Assembly (NCBI GenBank): GCA_030015575.1
Contig: CM057340.1
Coordinates: 755,477,632-755,541,631 of the forward strand
Reading direction: 5' to 3'
Length of the DNA: 64,000 nucleotides
DNA from: Agapanthus africanus
Lineage: Eukaryota > Streptophyta > Magnoliopsida > Asparagales > Amaryllidaceae
Below, in pieces: positions 36,601 to 47,554 of this stretch; positions within the stretch are counted from its first letter, which is position 1, and each line of letters starts with the position of its first letter. The notes below the pieces were generated by a model, which worked only from the letters and a program-made list of their open reading frames with translations, did not search any database and was not told the origin of the DNA. The translations under genes were made by a program, and so were the position numbers.

Positions 36601-36689
36601 GTCTTGATCCTTCCTCCGCTTGAGCTGCTGCAACTACTTCTTCTCTTGGCTTCGCTTTGTAGGTACTTGGCTCCAGTGTACGGTCTCCG

Positions 36690-37020
36690 CTTTTGAAATA
36701 GAAGACCGGACGGTCTGGAATCTCGAATACTACCCTCCTTTGACGACAGTCAATGGTAGCATAAGAAGTTCCAAGCCAATCCATTCCTAGAACCACATCG
36801 AAGTTCAGTATGTCCAGCACTTTGAAGTCAGCATAAAACTCTCTGCTGCAGACGACGACTGGACACAAGCTGTATCCCATAGTTGCCTTTAGAATACCAT
36901 TTCCTGAACTGACATTCCAGCTGGATACAAGCGGTGAGACTGGAATCGCATGGGTTCGGACAAACCGTTGCGACATAAAGCAGTGAGATGCTCCAGTATC
37001 AAACAGTGCTAGTGTAGGTA
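36690..37020 (-). pseudogene. Tekay-2 protease remnant
   Basis: The [13 protein letters not shown] active-site block (Asp codon near 37000) and the [18 protein letters not shown] block define a chromovirus protease upstream of the polymerase. Confidence 0.9.
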
Positions 37021-37139
37021 TTAAGGATACTAAGATTGTACCTAAGGTATGTGGGATTTGTTTTAGGGAAAGTATGTAGATAAACAAGACTGAAAGAAAA
37101 GTTTGAGAAGAAAAGTTTACCAGTGATGACTTGGCCAGT

Positions 37140-37361
37140 GGCCTCAGCTTCTTCCACTGACATAGTAAAAGCCTTGCGCCTTGGTACATTCCTCCTGGCC
37201 GGAGGAGCATTCCTCGGAACGTTCCTTTGAGTTTGATGGAACTGACGAGGAGGTGGTGCAGCTTGTGGTCCTCTGGGTGGTGCAGGCAGTGCAAGTCTGG
37301 GAGCAGGTGCTTGAAGAGCTGGTCGCTGCGGATAGGTAACTGCTGGCCTGGGTGCAGCAAC
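37140..37361 (-). pseudogene. Tekay-2 gag C-terminal remnant
   Basis: A Pro-, Ala- and Arg-rich stretch followed by the [10 protein letters not shown] block that connects gag to protease in this clade. The rest of gag lies beyond Copia-2 at 49705-50727. Positions 37357-37361 (GCAAC) are the left target-site copy for Copia-2. Confidence 0.8.
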
Positions 37362-39514
37362 TGTAGGGTTTCTAGGCACGCTCACAAGGTTCTACGAGGC
37401 ATCAACCATGCCCGATTAAAAATTTAGCTGTGCCGAACAACCCAAAGCCGGATCTTTAAACTAGAGTTTATGCGAAAACAAGCATGTTAAACACTTTAAC
37501 ACTAAGTGAGTGGGGTTACAACCTTTGTAGATCCGGTCCTTCACTTCTTAAGCTCCGTGTTGAAGTCTCTTCACTGCGATCATCGTGTTCCGAACTCTCG
37601 AGAGGCTCCGCGAAGAGAAAGGTGCAAGCTTGCTTCCGATCTTCGATAACAAAGATGATCTACCATGAAGTTTCGTTAACATAAGCTCTCACTCTCTATA
37701 AGAAGTGAACACTCTCATCTAAAGGGCAAGGGAAGATGAGAATGATGAAGTAGGATTTTAGATAATCTTTTTCTCACACATAATCATCACATGGAAAAAA
37801 GCTAGTAAGCTTTTTCCATGAAAGAAAGAAGGAAGAAGAAGATGAATAATCATTAGAAGTCTTTTGTGATGAATAATGAAAAGATAAATATGATGAATAA
37901 TGCAACCTTTGTCAACTAAACCCATGTAGAGAATTAACTAGGGCTAGGGTTTGGGTTGGGTTAAAAGTGAGTCACTTGAAAATATCAAGCATAATATCTT
38001 TTCCAAGACAAAAGAAAAGATTCTAGAATCTACTAGAAGTCTTAACCCTAATCCAAACCCTAATCATGTTTAAACTCCACAAAACATGTTGCATTAATAA
38101 CCATATCATGTTACAATATTATATATCACATATATAATATTTATCGAACAAAATAAAATAATACAATTAACATATATCGCATATATATCAATGTATTACC
38201 CGAGTGAGAAAAAGAATCTTTTAATGAGCTAATATTAGTTAATGTAATTTAATATATCATATATATTATTATACATTAAATTATCGAATTAACACTTGAT
38301 CCGACAATCATGCTATATCGCATATAACCGACTAATACGATGACCCGGCTATATCATATATACCCGGTCGATATCTCATATCGCGAGAATCCAATACGGT
38401 ATCACATACCGCATTATCCTCGGTCCCGCACATATCACATATGTGCTCCTACTTCATTTTGCCTGAGCCAAGAAACCTCTGTGTAGGACTCTAGAGAATC
38501 GTCAATACGCCGGCAGTAGGTGATGATCAAATCAAACACCCACAAGCTGCAAGCGGTCAGCTAAATGTAACAGCTACCCAGGTATTGAGTGCTCAGATGA
38601 TCAACAAGCAAGCCTGTACATTCTCATGTGAATCCAATCAGTAACACTCCCGTACAGTCCGGTCTCGTCGTCTGATATATCGCATATCTCGCCTAGGGGT
38701 GGTAAACGTCAGACCCCAGTAGCTCGATAAGTCGTGTTGATATGATGTCTATAACAGTTCGAGAAACTACTGATAACACTTACCAGTAAATCTCAGCAAC
38801 CCTGGCCAGGGATTTCCAGTTATAGCCAATCGAACACAGCGCAACATCAACTCCCTATACCGGGAGAGACGAATCCCCTCCTATCGCTCATTGCCTCCAT
38901 GTGATTCGGGACTGTACCCAAAAGCCATCTTTTTGCACTCCCTCTTGGACATGGTATGATGGAAATCAAAGCACAGTGGGAATCACACAAGACTCTATGA
39001 CGATCTCGGGTCAACAGACTACTCTGTACCAGTGTCACCGGAGAACTGCCATCTGACGTAATGTATAATACCATCTGGGAGTTCTCGGCGAGTCCGTCCA
39101 GTGTACCCAGTCTCTACTGAGCACCCGTACACCATCCTTGATTTCAAACACCGATGGATATGGGATCATCCATCGCCCATCATATGGGTCAAGATGCGTA
39201 TACGCTAGTCTACTCTGGTGCATCGATGCCCTGTCTCGATACACCCTCAACTAGGAACAGTTAAAGGATGTACTCGTCGACTACCGTGGCCCCACCAGTA
39301 TGATCTCATCATAGTCCCAGTAGTCGAGTACATATCCTAAAGGATTTATCAACATGTAACATAGAGACAATCAGAGTACATGTTGAGATAAAGTACAACC
39401 AGATAGCATACTATCATGTCGAGCAAGAAAGTCCTCCCTATATATATCCAAGCATCCATTACAATGTACATCGTATGTACAGTAATGGCCTCTAGGGCAT
39501 ACATATAACTAACA
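37362..39514 (-). repeat. Copia-2 3' LTR
   Basis: Plus-strand reading begins TGTAGGGTTTCTAGG and ends ATATAACTAACA. It carries a heat-shock-element-like string at 38021-38040. Confidence 0.93.
38021..38040. promoter_or_regulatory. Heat-shock-element-like string in Copia-2 LTR
   Basis: TTCTAGAATCTACTAGAA has alternating TTC and GAA triplets at two-base spacing with one triplet off consensus. The same string recurs in the other LTR at 48222-48240. Function is inferred from the pattern only. Confidence 0.45.
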
Positions 39515-39530
39515 ATCTTCCACTCGCACT
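39515..39530 (-). promoter_or_regulatory. Copia-2 polypurine tract
   Basis: AGTGCGAGTGGAAGAT on the minus strand abuts the TGTTAG start of the LTR, the counterpart of the AAGTGGGAGAT tract in Copia-1. Confidence 0.85.
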
Positions 39531-40196
39531 AAGGCCATCTGTTGTGGTATCACATACCCAACAATTAGCTGTGGTTAAAGTATCTCATACTCAACCATCC
39601 CATAAAAGTCTCTACTGGGAAAAAGGCCTTTGTGAGTGGATCCGCGCTGTCGTCCTCTGTGTCTACTCTCCTAATCTCGATCTCCCTGGAGATCAACCAT
39701 CTCCATGATCAGGTGATACTGCCTAAGAATTATATCTGGATTTCAGATGGGACGGGGGTTCCTTGGCAAAAGCCATAACTCCATTGTCACACAATGATAG
39801 GAACGAAGTTCATCTCATGAACTTATAAGTATCCAGACTGTCTCTTTGGTAGAATCCTTGGTAACGATGTATCTTGCCTTTAATCGTCTTGTAAGTCACG
39901 GTATCTTTCTTGGAACTCTTCCACCATACCGTCCCTCCACTGAGAGTAAAGACAATGCCTGCGACTGACATTCAGTCGTCCTTATCACCCTGGAACCTTT
40001 CCAGTGATTCTCCCCAGGATCGATTGATACCATCTCACTACAACTTGTGAGTATCCTAACATCCAATTAGAACTATCTCATAGATCCAAAACCCAGGATT
40101 TAGGAGGTATCATTTTGATCCTATATGGAGAATCATTGTGATAAGCGGAGATTGACCGAGCGTAGCATAGAAAAATCCTTCCCTATCAAGAGTATG
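39531..40196 (-). pseudogene. Copia-2 RNase H and polymerase C-part remnant
   Basis: Nucleotide similarity to the Copia-1 pol 3' half is visible on the minus strand (for example the segment around CATACTCTTGATAGG at 40182-40196), but little open reading remains. Positions 40192-40196 (GTATG) are the left target-site copy of the nested solo LTR. Confidence 0.75.
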
Positions 40197-41592
40197 TGTT
40201 GGAGATAGTGCCCTCATAGTCAATTATTGGATCGCAGATACGTGATTGCAATGATTGCGGAGGACCTATACCGGTAGGACAATCTTACTCAAGATGATAG
40301 TATGCTATCTGGTTTGTCTTTATCAGTCGTGTACATGTTCAGGTGACTGATTACATGTTACACTTTGATAGAGCCCTTAGGATCGAGCTTTACCACCAAC
40401 AGTATGATGGCGATCATATACGTGAGAGTTGGGTGGTTGATACGCATATCCTTAATTGTTGTCCCTAGTCGTGGGAGTTTCGAGACTGGGCATCGATACT
40501 CCGGAGTAGACTAGTGTGTACAGTCGAGACCCCGACGAGGGGCGGTGGCCGGTCTCACAAGCCACTGGTGTCAGTTGGATCACCTAAGATGTATACAGGT
40601 GCTCATTGGGTTATGAGTACACCGGACAGGACTCGCCGGGAATCTGCTAGTTAGTACTATATCTATCGTCGGATAGCAGTTCCCTGGTGACATGTGTACA
40701 GGTTAGTTCATCGACCTGAGATCGTCATTTGTCTCGTGTGAGTTCCCACTGTGCTTTGATTTCTACCCTACCACGGCTCAAAGGAGTCGCGCAAATAGGT
40801 AGTTTTTGGGTACAGTCCCGAGCCATATGGAGGCACGTGAGCGGATCGGCAGGGGATTCGTCTCTCCCGGTATTGGGGGCGAGGTCGTGCTGTGTCTAGG
40901 AGAACCATTACACAAAGTCCATGGCCATGGCAGGAGATTTACTGGTAGGTACTCCAGTAGTATCTCAGGGTGTTATTGGGCTACACTCCGACACGACTTA
41001 TACTGCTATTTGGGGTCTGACGTTTCTAGCCCCCTAGGCAGATATGCGATACTCATAGACGAATGGACCGGACTGTATATACATTGTCACTGTTAGGCTC
41101 AGTAGGGTTTCTGGATGAGTTCGCTCATCGGCCTCCCTTGAGGTCAGTCCATGGGCAGCCGTTACGCATAGCTAGTGCCGCTGACGGTTTGTGGTTAAAC
41201 CCACTGCTACGGTACTGACGAGTCATTAGAGTCCCCCACAGACAGTTTCCCAAGTTCGGGCGAAACGTTGTAGAGGCCGTATGGTTTTATGGCAGGGTTC
41301 GGAAAATGCACGTGCGTTTACGCACGTGTTATTTTTCGGGCAGTTGATACTGGTCGGCTTTGGTTTAAGCCGGATCCGAGTATTATATTGAGTAGATATA
41401 ATATCTTTGTCTCGGTTGCATTTGTATTCGGTCGTAATACAAATGCGGGTATATTTATACAGTTACGGGGTTATCCTGAAAGTTGTTTCAGGATCACTTT
41501 TGGAAGTTGCCAGTTTCCAGTTTTCTATCAGCCGTCTTTTAACATTCGGTTAAAGGCGGATTTATCTTTTCTTGGATGAGGGTGAGTCATGC

Positions 41593-41620
41593 TTCTAGAA
41601 GGTTCTAGAAGTTTCTAGAA
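41593..41620 (+). promoter_or_regulatory. Heat-shock-element array in solo copia LTR
   Basis: TTCTAGAA occurs three times at exactly 10-bp spacing (41593, 41603, 41613), giving six alternating TTC/GAA triplets at two-base gaps, a perfect consensus array for heat-shock transcription factors. It lies about 130 bp upstream of the TATA box at 41753. A comparable arrangement drives the heat-activated copia element ONSEN of Arabidopsis. Activity here is inferred. Confidence 0.75.
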
Positions 41621-41752
41621 AGTGGTGACAAGGATTATGACTCATGCTTTGATTTCAATGATTCTTGTTTTCCTTAAGATATTTATTTGTGTTCACATAT
41701 GATATTTATTCTTAAGGTTACTCTCCCCTCTCCTACACTCACCTCCCTCCAC

Positions 41753-41760
41753 CTATAAAT
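41753..41760 (+). promoter_or_regulatory. TATA box in solo copia LTR
   Basis: CTATAAAT followed by a GC-rich GGCCGGCCCC and a CT-rich leader, the usual look of a plant TATA promoter start region. Confidence 0.65.
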
Positions 41761-42269
41761 GGCCGGCCCCTCCTCTCTCTCTCATTCACTTGAGTTTTCA
41801 TTTGCAAAAGATTATGATAGTTTTCGGTGTATGGAATTCAAAGCTCATTTCATTCCATCACCCGATTCCCTCGGCAACTTCATTAACCGATCGTCCACGG
41901 CTTTGGACGAAGTGAGACAAAGTCATCTACTCATTCTCTACATCATTCTTGGTCGTCTCTTTTAGCAAACTTGACGACCGAGTTGCCTCGAGTCAGAGGC
42001 GGGAGCCCGTTTAAAGAATCGTTGACGTGGTGCCACCTGGACGAGCAGATCGGAGATCGACGAGATCGGAGCAGCCGCAACGGAGCGTGGGATGATGGTT
42101 AAAGAACGAAGGACTCGGATCGTTCAGTATAACCTTTCTACACTCTTTACAGTTTGTTAGTTTAGCAATAATGGCAGATCCGGGTTAAAGTATACGATAG
42201 CGCCAGTTAAAAAGTTTTTGTTCCGCATTTGGCGTCTGTAGACGGCCGGGGCGCTAGCGTAGACTTACA

Positions 42270-44480
42270 GTATGTCATCCACGTACTCTACGAGGATCAC
42301 CACCATACTCCCTACTACCATTTTGTATATACAAGGTTCATCTACCATTTTGATGAAGTCAAACTCTTTGACTACCACATCATAACAGATGTTCCAACTC
42401 CGCGATGCCTGTTTTATCACATAAAACATCTTTCACACATTTCCGCAGCTCCCACTGTCTATGAAGCCCTCTGGCTGTGTACTTATAAACGCTCTTTTCT
42501 AAAACATCATTTAGAAAAGCAGTCATGACACCCAACCGCCAGATATCGTAGTCATGGTATGTAGCCGTGGCAAGTAGGATCTGGATGGACTTAAGCATAG
42601 TTTTGAAAGTCTCAACTTTTCCATGTACACCAAGTAATCTTCTCAAGATATACTTGCACCTGATAGGGATTTAACCCTTCAGATAAAGCAACCAAAGTCC
42701 ATACTTTGTTGGTGTATAAGGATTCCATCTCAGATCGATAAGCATCCGGCCATTCTTACAGAGTCCCACTCCTGATAGCCTGCTCGAAACTAGTTGGGTC
42801 ATCATCTCATGATGCAATCCTCGCTCCTACTGTCATAGAGAATCCGAAGTATCTCTCAGGTGGGTGAGGAACCCCACTAGATCGGCGGAGAGGCTGAGGT
42901 TCGTTGGTTACTATTGAATCCTTCGGTTCTACCAAATCATCTGCTGTAGTTTGTATAGCTGGAACTCTTTCCAGTTCTACCTCATTACCACTAATTTTTC
43001 CACAAGAAATTCCCTTTCACAAAGGTGGCATGTTGAGAAAATAACACTTTTGTTTCTCGGTTTGGTAGAAGATATTCCCTTGCGAATGCTTGGGATATCC
43101 AACAAACTTCCACAGATATGACTTTACCTCGAGCTTGTCCGGATTTTGCTTTTCACACATAGGCCGGACAACCCCAAATCTTAACATACTTAAGATATGG
43201 GCTCTTCCCATTCCATATCACATATGAAGTGGTAGGCAACTGATTTGATTTGAACCCTATTCAATAGGTATACAGCTTCTCAAGTGCATAACTCCCAAAA
43301 GGAAATAGGAAACTCAGTAGTACTCATCATAGAGCACACCATATCACATAGGGTGCTATTGCTCCTCCCCGATACACCGACGTGCTGTGGTGTATACGGA
43401 GGAGTAATGCTGAGAAAGAATCTCATTCTCCTTTAGAATAGTCCAGGAATTCCGTGCTCAAGTATTCTCCTCCTTGATCTCATCAAAGGACATAATATTT
43501 ATACCCGTATTTTGGTTCTCTACTTCTAACTTACATTATGTGAATATCTCAAAAGGTTCGGATTTGTGTTTCAACAGGAACATATGTCTGAATCTTGAGA
43601 GATTATCAGAGAATGTAATGAAGTACAAAGAACCGGTCTTGGCATATGTAGACAGGAGACTTTCATACATCAGCATGTATCAATCCCAAGAGTTCACTAA
43701 CTCTTTCTCTGTTTCCAATAAACAGAGCTATGGTCATCTTATCTTTGTGACATGACCGGCAAGTTTCACAAGATGTAAGTTCAAACAGATTTAAATATGC
43801 ATCTAAATGTAACTTAGCTAGTCGGGTCGCATTGATATGACCTAGTCTATAATGCCTCAAGAAAGATTCGTTCATTTCTGAACTCTTCCTCTCGAGTGTG
43901 TTCTGTATACTAAGAACTGTAGTTTGATTTAGAATGTCAATGCTTTTAGATAACGTGCCTGAACCGATCAACTCTTGATATAGGAAAGGTTCAAAATATT
44001 ATCCAACAATACAAAATTATATCCTTTCTTTACTAATAAAGAGACTGATATGATGTTGTATATCAGGTTCGATATCTAATAACATTCGTTCAGAATCAAT
44101 GTATTCTGGTAATACAGGGTGATAGTGACCAACAGACTTGGCTGCAACACTTGCACCGTTTTCTGTCTCATGAAACTTATCACCCGTTCTCAGTTCTCTA
44201 CCTTTCTGTAGCCCATGTAACAGATTACATATGTGGGATCCTGATCCGGTATCTCATACCCAGGACGTAAAGGATACTGAGAAACACTTCTCTGTAATGA
44301 ACACACCCGAAGAAGATGCATCATCATGCACTTTCTTCGTTTGGGCGGCACGGGAAATCTGGTATTCCCCAATTTCCTACTCTGTCTTATAACAATTATA
44401 AGTTGGAGCGGGACCAACGTTCCCCAGCTCGATATAACAAGCGGGTTCGGTCAATTCATCCGTTTTATTATCTTGATTAA
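42270..44480 (-). pseudogene. Copia-2 protease, integrase and polymerase N-part remnant
   Basis: On the minus strand the order is protease region (about 44230-44275, matching the Copia-1 DTGS neighbourhood), the zinc-binding region with HYRLGHINATRLAKLH (43663-43971), integrase fragments (about 42990-43660), and polymerase blocks such as HDYDIWRLGVMTAFLN (42380-42646) up to EYVDD at 42270. Decay is heavy throughout. The wording is that of Copia-1. Confidence 0.85.
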
Positions 44481-47400
44481 GGCGTGATATGGTCGCTACC
44501 TGGAGAGAGAGAGAGAAGAAAACACTCAGCGTATGCTCTTGCAAGATTAGATTAGTTATCTAATATATCTAATCAGGATATCTCCCACTGTTTTAGTCAA
44601 ATCTTCCTTCAAACCCTAAAAGGAAAGACTAGTCGGGATTAATTAAACGCTACAAGTTCGCCAATCTTTCAGCCAGGCTAGTGCCGGTACTTTGAGGGAG
44701 GTCCCCCGTGCTTTCGCACGAACCTAATTAAAGTAAACCTCATTTTCCCATGAGCGTAACCCCGTTAACACCTTTCTAGACACCTACTTGATCGGCTAAT
44801 TGTAATGTGTAAAACTCTCCCAGGAGTAACTCTTAGTCGCAGCGGGTATCGGGATCCAACTATCTCATAGAAGGTATGCAATCTCATTGCAAATTTCAAC
44901 ACTTGAAATTCCCAATAATATTTTGCCCCGAACGATTTATGACCTTGACAAGGTCAACAAATCATAGACCGCAAGTCAAGTTCAACCCGTCATTTCCTGA
45001 TCTGAATTAAACCCACCCGCATGACCCTTGACAAGGTCAACAAAGTCGCACAACTACTCTAATCCAATCGCATCATATGCTTATACAGATAAGCACTAAT
45101 CAGCTACCGCACACTACGCCTTGACAAGGTCAACAAACGCAGCACGAATACTAACTATTACTTATCTGAAATGACGGAAGGCTACGACAGGTTTTTAAGA
45201 AAACCCTTTTCGTAATGAACTTGATATCGTTGTAGAATCGAGTGATTTTTAAATGGAATGTTTTTTAGGCTTTTCTAGTTTTGCTAAAGGGGTCACTCCT
45301 GGTGAAGGGATCGTCGGCCCTTTCCTCATCGAATAAGGTGCAGGGTATATCATATATACCACTATACAAAGCAAAAACTATAGAAACAATCAAAAGACAA
45401 ACCGAGTTTGTAGCATATGCTAGTTTCACTAAAGAGGTCACTCCCGGTGAAGGGATCTCGGCTCTTTCCTTATCGAATAAGGTGCTGGATGTTCTACAAG
45501 GAACACTGCTATGCAAAGCAAGAATAAGAGCTACCAGTTTTTAAACAAGTTTCTACAACATCTTAGGTTTCTTTTATTTCATTAATCTCATTAATGAAGT
45601 CCCATTTTATTATGCTTCACAAGCATCACATTTGAAACGAAATCTGCAATATAACATATATCTCATATATATAATATAAATATTCGTCTCAGGCAGTAAT
45701 ATGATCTCATCACAGAACATTGCAACAGAAGAACATATATGAAATATTGGATATACTAGGACGTCTGTGTTTTCAATACGAGCCTATATAAAACACGGAT
45801 TCCACGGTCGCGATGAATAGCCAAACCCACATCCCTAGACCCCTACGAGAGCGTCAAGCAACACTGCCAATTCTAGGGTTAGGAGACCCGGTCTCGACTC
45901 CTCGAGATGGTCTCCCACTGGACCTTAGAACCTGGTTACTTGTGCTCCCCGCCTTGGGTCTACCTAATGCGGAAAAGTAAATACTATACAATGGTGACAT
46001 CATCCTCAGCCTAGAAGTGCCCCAATAAAAGAATATTACATACAAATGAATTTTACATGAATGAAAAAGAAAAAAAAACTCTCATCTCACATAAAACCCC
46101 CGGCTATTCAAAACGCGACGATCCAATATAACATATCACAGCAACACATAATATCTCATATCATCAACGTAAGCAAGTATGCGTATCCCGATTGTCGTTG
46201 ATGTATAGCAACGAAGCCGGAAATACACCACATACTACGCTTACGGTCATAAAAAAGAAAGTGTAAAACTACAATAGTTGGAATCCGCAACCTACTTAGA
46301 CATCGCATGCCTAAACAAATGAATTCCTTAGACATCGCATGCCTAACAATTATAAACCCCGCATTTTAGTCTCATTATCGAAAACTCTATTCAATATCAA
46401 GTCGGGCAATTCAACAAGATCCCGACATCCTGATTGAATGCTCGTCGCAAACTTTAGTAGACTGCTGCATCCCAGGATGCCGTCGACAAAGTGCACTAAG
46501 GCGGAACACCGCTGCCGCGAGCACCCGAACGGATGCTTTTGGCGACGGGGTTCTCCTACAGTCACTTGGTCGGGGCTATGGGGCGTGGCTATCTATTAAG
46601 TTTCCCCGGCGAGTATCCGCGTACGCTACGTGATTGCGACGGACTTTTGATCGCATCAAAATCCCATGGCAACCGATCATCTGATACTGAACTGCTAGAT
46701 TTATAGCATTCAAATTAGTTATCTCATAACTACTTGTGGATTCCAAATATTGTATCACATTCCAGATAAATTGACAATGTTAAACTTTCCTACCGAATAA
46801 TCAAACACCCAAGGTTTCCCCAATTTATCTCAACACTTGAAATCAGTTCAAAAACATCCATCACAAGCCACAGTACTAATGGTCCAGCCGTAGAAGGGTC
46901 AAGCCAACGCCTCACATGTGGCACGCCGTACTGCCCCAAACCCTAAGGTTCAGAGGCAGTTCAAGACGGTCACATAATCGAGTTAAGGTTTGTTGTCTTC
47001 TAGAGGGTCCACCGCGTTACTTGCATGACTTTATGAAAGTTTCAAACTCGAGAAAAAATCCAACTTTTGAAAATTTTCCGACAGGGGAAAAATTGAATTA
47101 TTGATATCCGTTCGAACTTTTTAACAGTTTCTAAAATTATCCGGAAAAAACTTAAACGAAGTTAAATTATCCGATCGAATCAACGAGTCCCCAATACAAC
47201 CCAGAAAACTCAACACTTGAGTGGAATTAAAAATTCCCAGAAAACAATGACAAGAAAAGGACCTAAGAATAAATATATGAAGTTTCAGGGACTAAGTCAA
47301 AATTTTGGCCGCGGAATCTCTGCCAAACCCTTGGTTTGGCCGCGGTTCCGCGGTCATATAATCGAGTTAATGGACCGTACTTCACAGTAATTCTTAGTTT

Positions 47401-47540
47401 TTCCTGTTCTATTTTATGAGAATTTTTAATACAGAAAAAAATCAACTTTTAGAAAATTATCCAGAGAAGAGTTCAAATTAGGGTTTCGGGGTTCGATCGA
47501 ACTTTAAACTTCGTCTAGACTTCTCCTAAAGCTCTAGCTT
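44481..47540 (-). other. Copia-2 leader, homologous to the Copia-1 leader, without gag
   Basis: Blocks matching 5207-7997 of Copia-1 appear in the same order on the minus strand, for example the TAACTCGATTATGTGACCG block (about 46972-46990), the doubled repeat (45281-45535) and CCTTGACAAGGTCAACAAA-like repeats near 44943, 45027 and 45119. About 280 bp at 46390-46670 have no obvious partner in Copia-1. A GC palindrome pair lies at 47306-47353. No gag motif is seen. Confidence 0.75.
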
Positions 47541-47553
47541 GGCTCCGATACCA
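47541..47553 (-). promoter_or_regulatory. Copia-2 primer-binding site
   Basis: TGGTATCGGAGCC on the minus strand, one base from the LTR, the tRNA-Met type as in Copia-1 with one difference in the shared core. Confidence 0.88.
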
Positions 47554-47554
47554 C

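Larger units (their letters stand above)
40197..42269 (+). mobile_element. Solo LTR of a related copia family inside Copia-2
   Basis: 2073 bp beginning TGTTGGAGATAGTGCCC and ending GCGTAGACTTACA, flanked by GTATG at 40192-40196 and 42270-42274. Its left half resembles the Copia-1 LTR in content and order, so it is read as plus-strand and as a sister family. No internal region is present. It sits in the stretch encoding the YVDD active-site motif of the Copia-2 polymerase. It contains a strong heat-shock-element array and a TATA box. Confidence 0.92.

Noticed and set aside
40197-42269. This stretch as an ordinary part of Copia-2
   Set aside because: It has TG/CA ends, a GTATG duplication on both sides, opposite orientation, and splits polymerase-coding homology.
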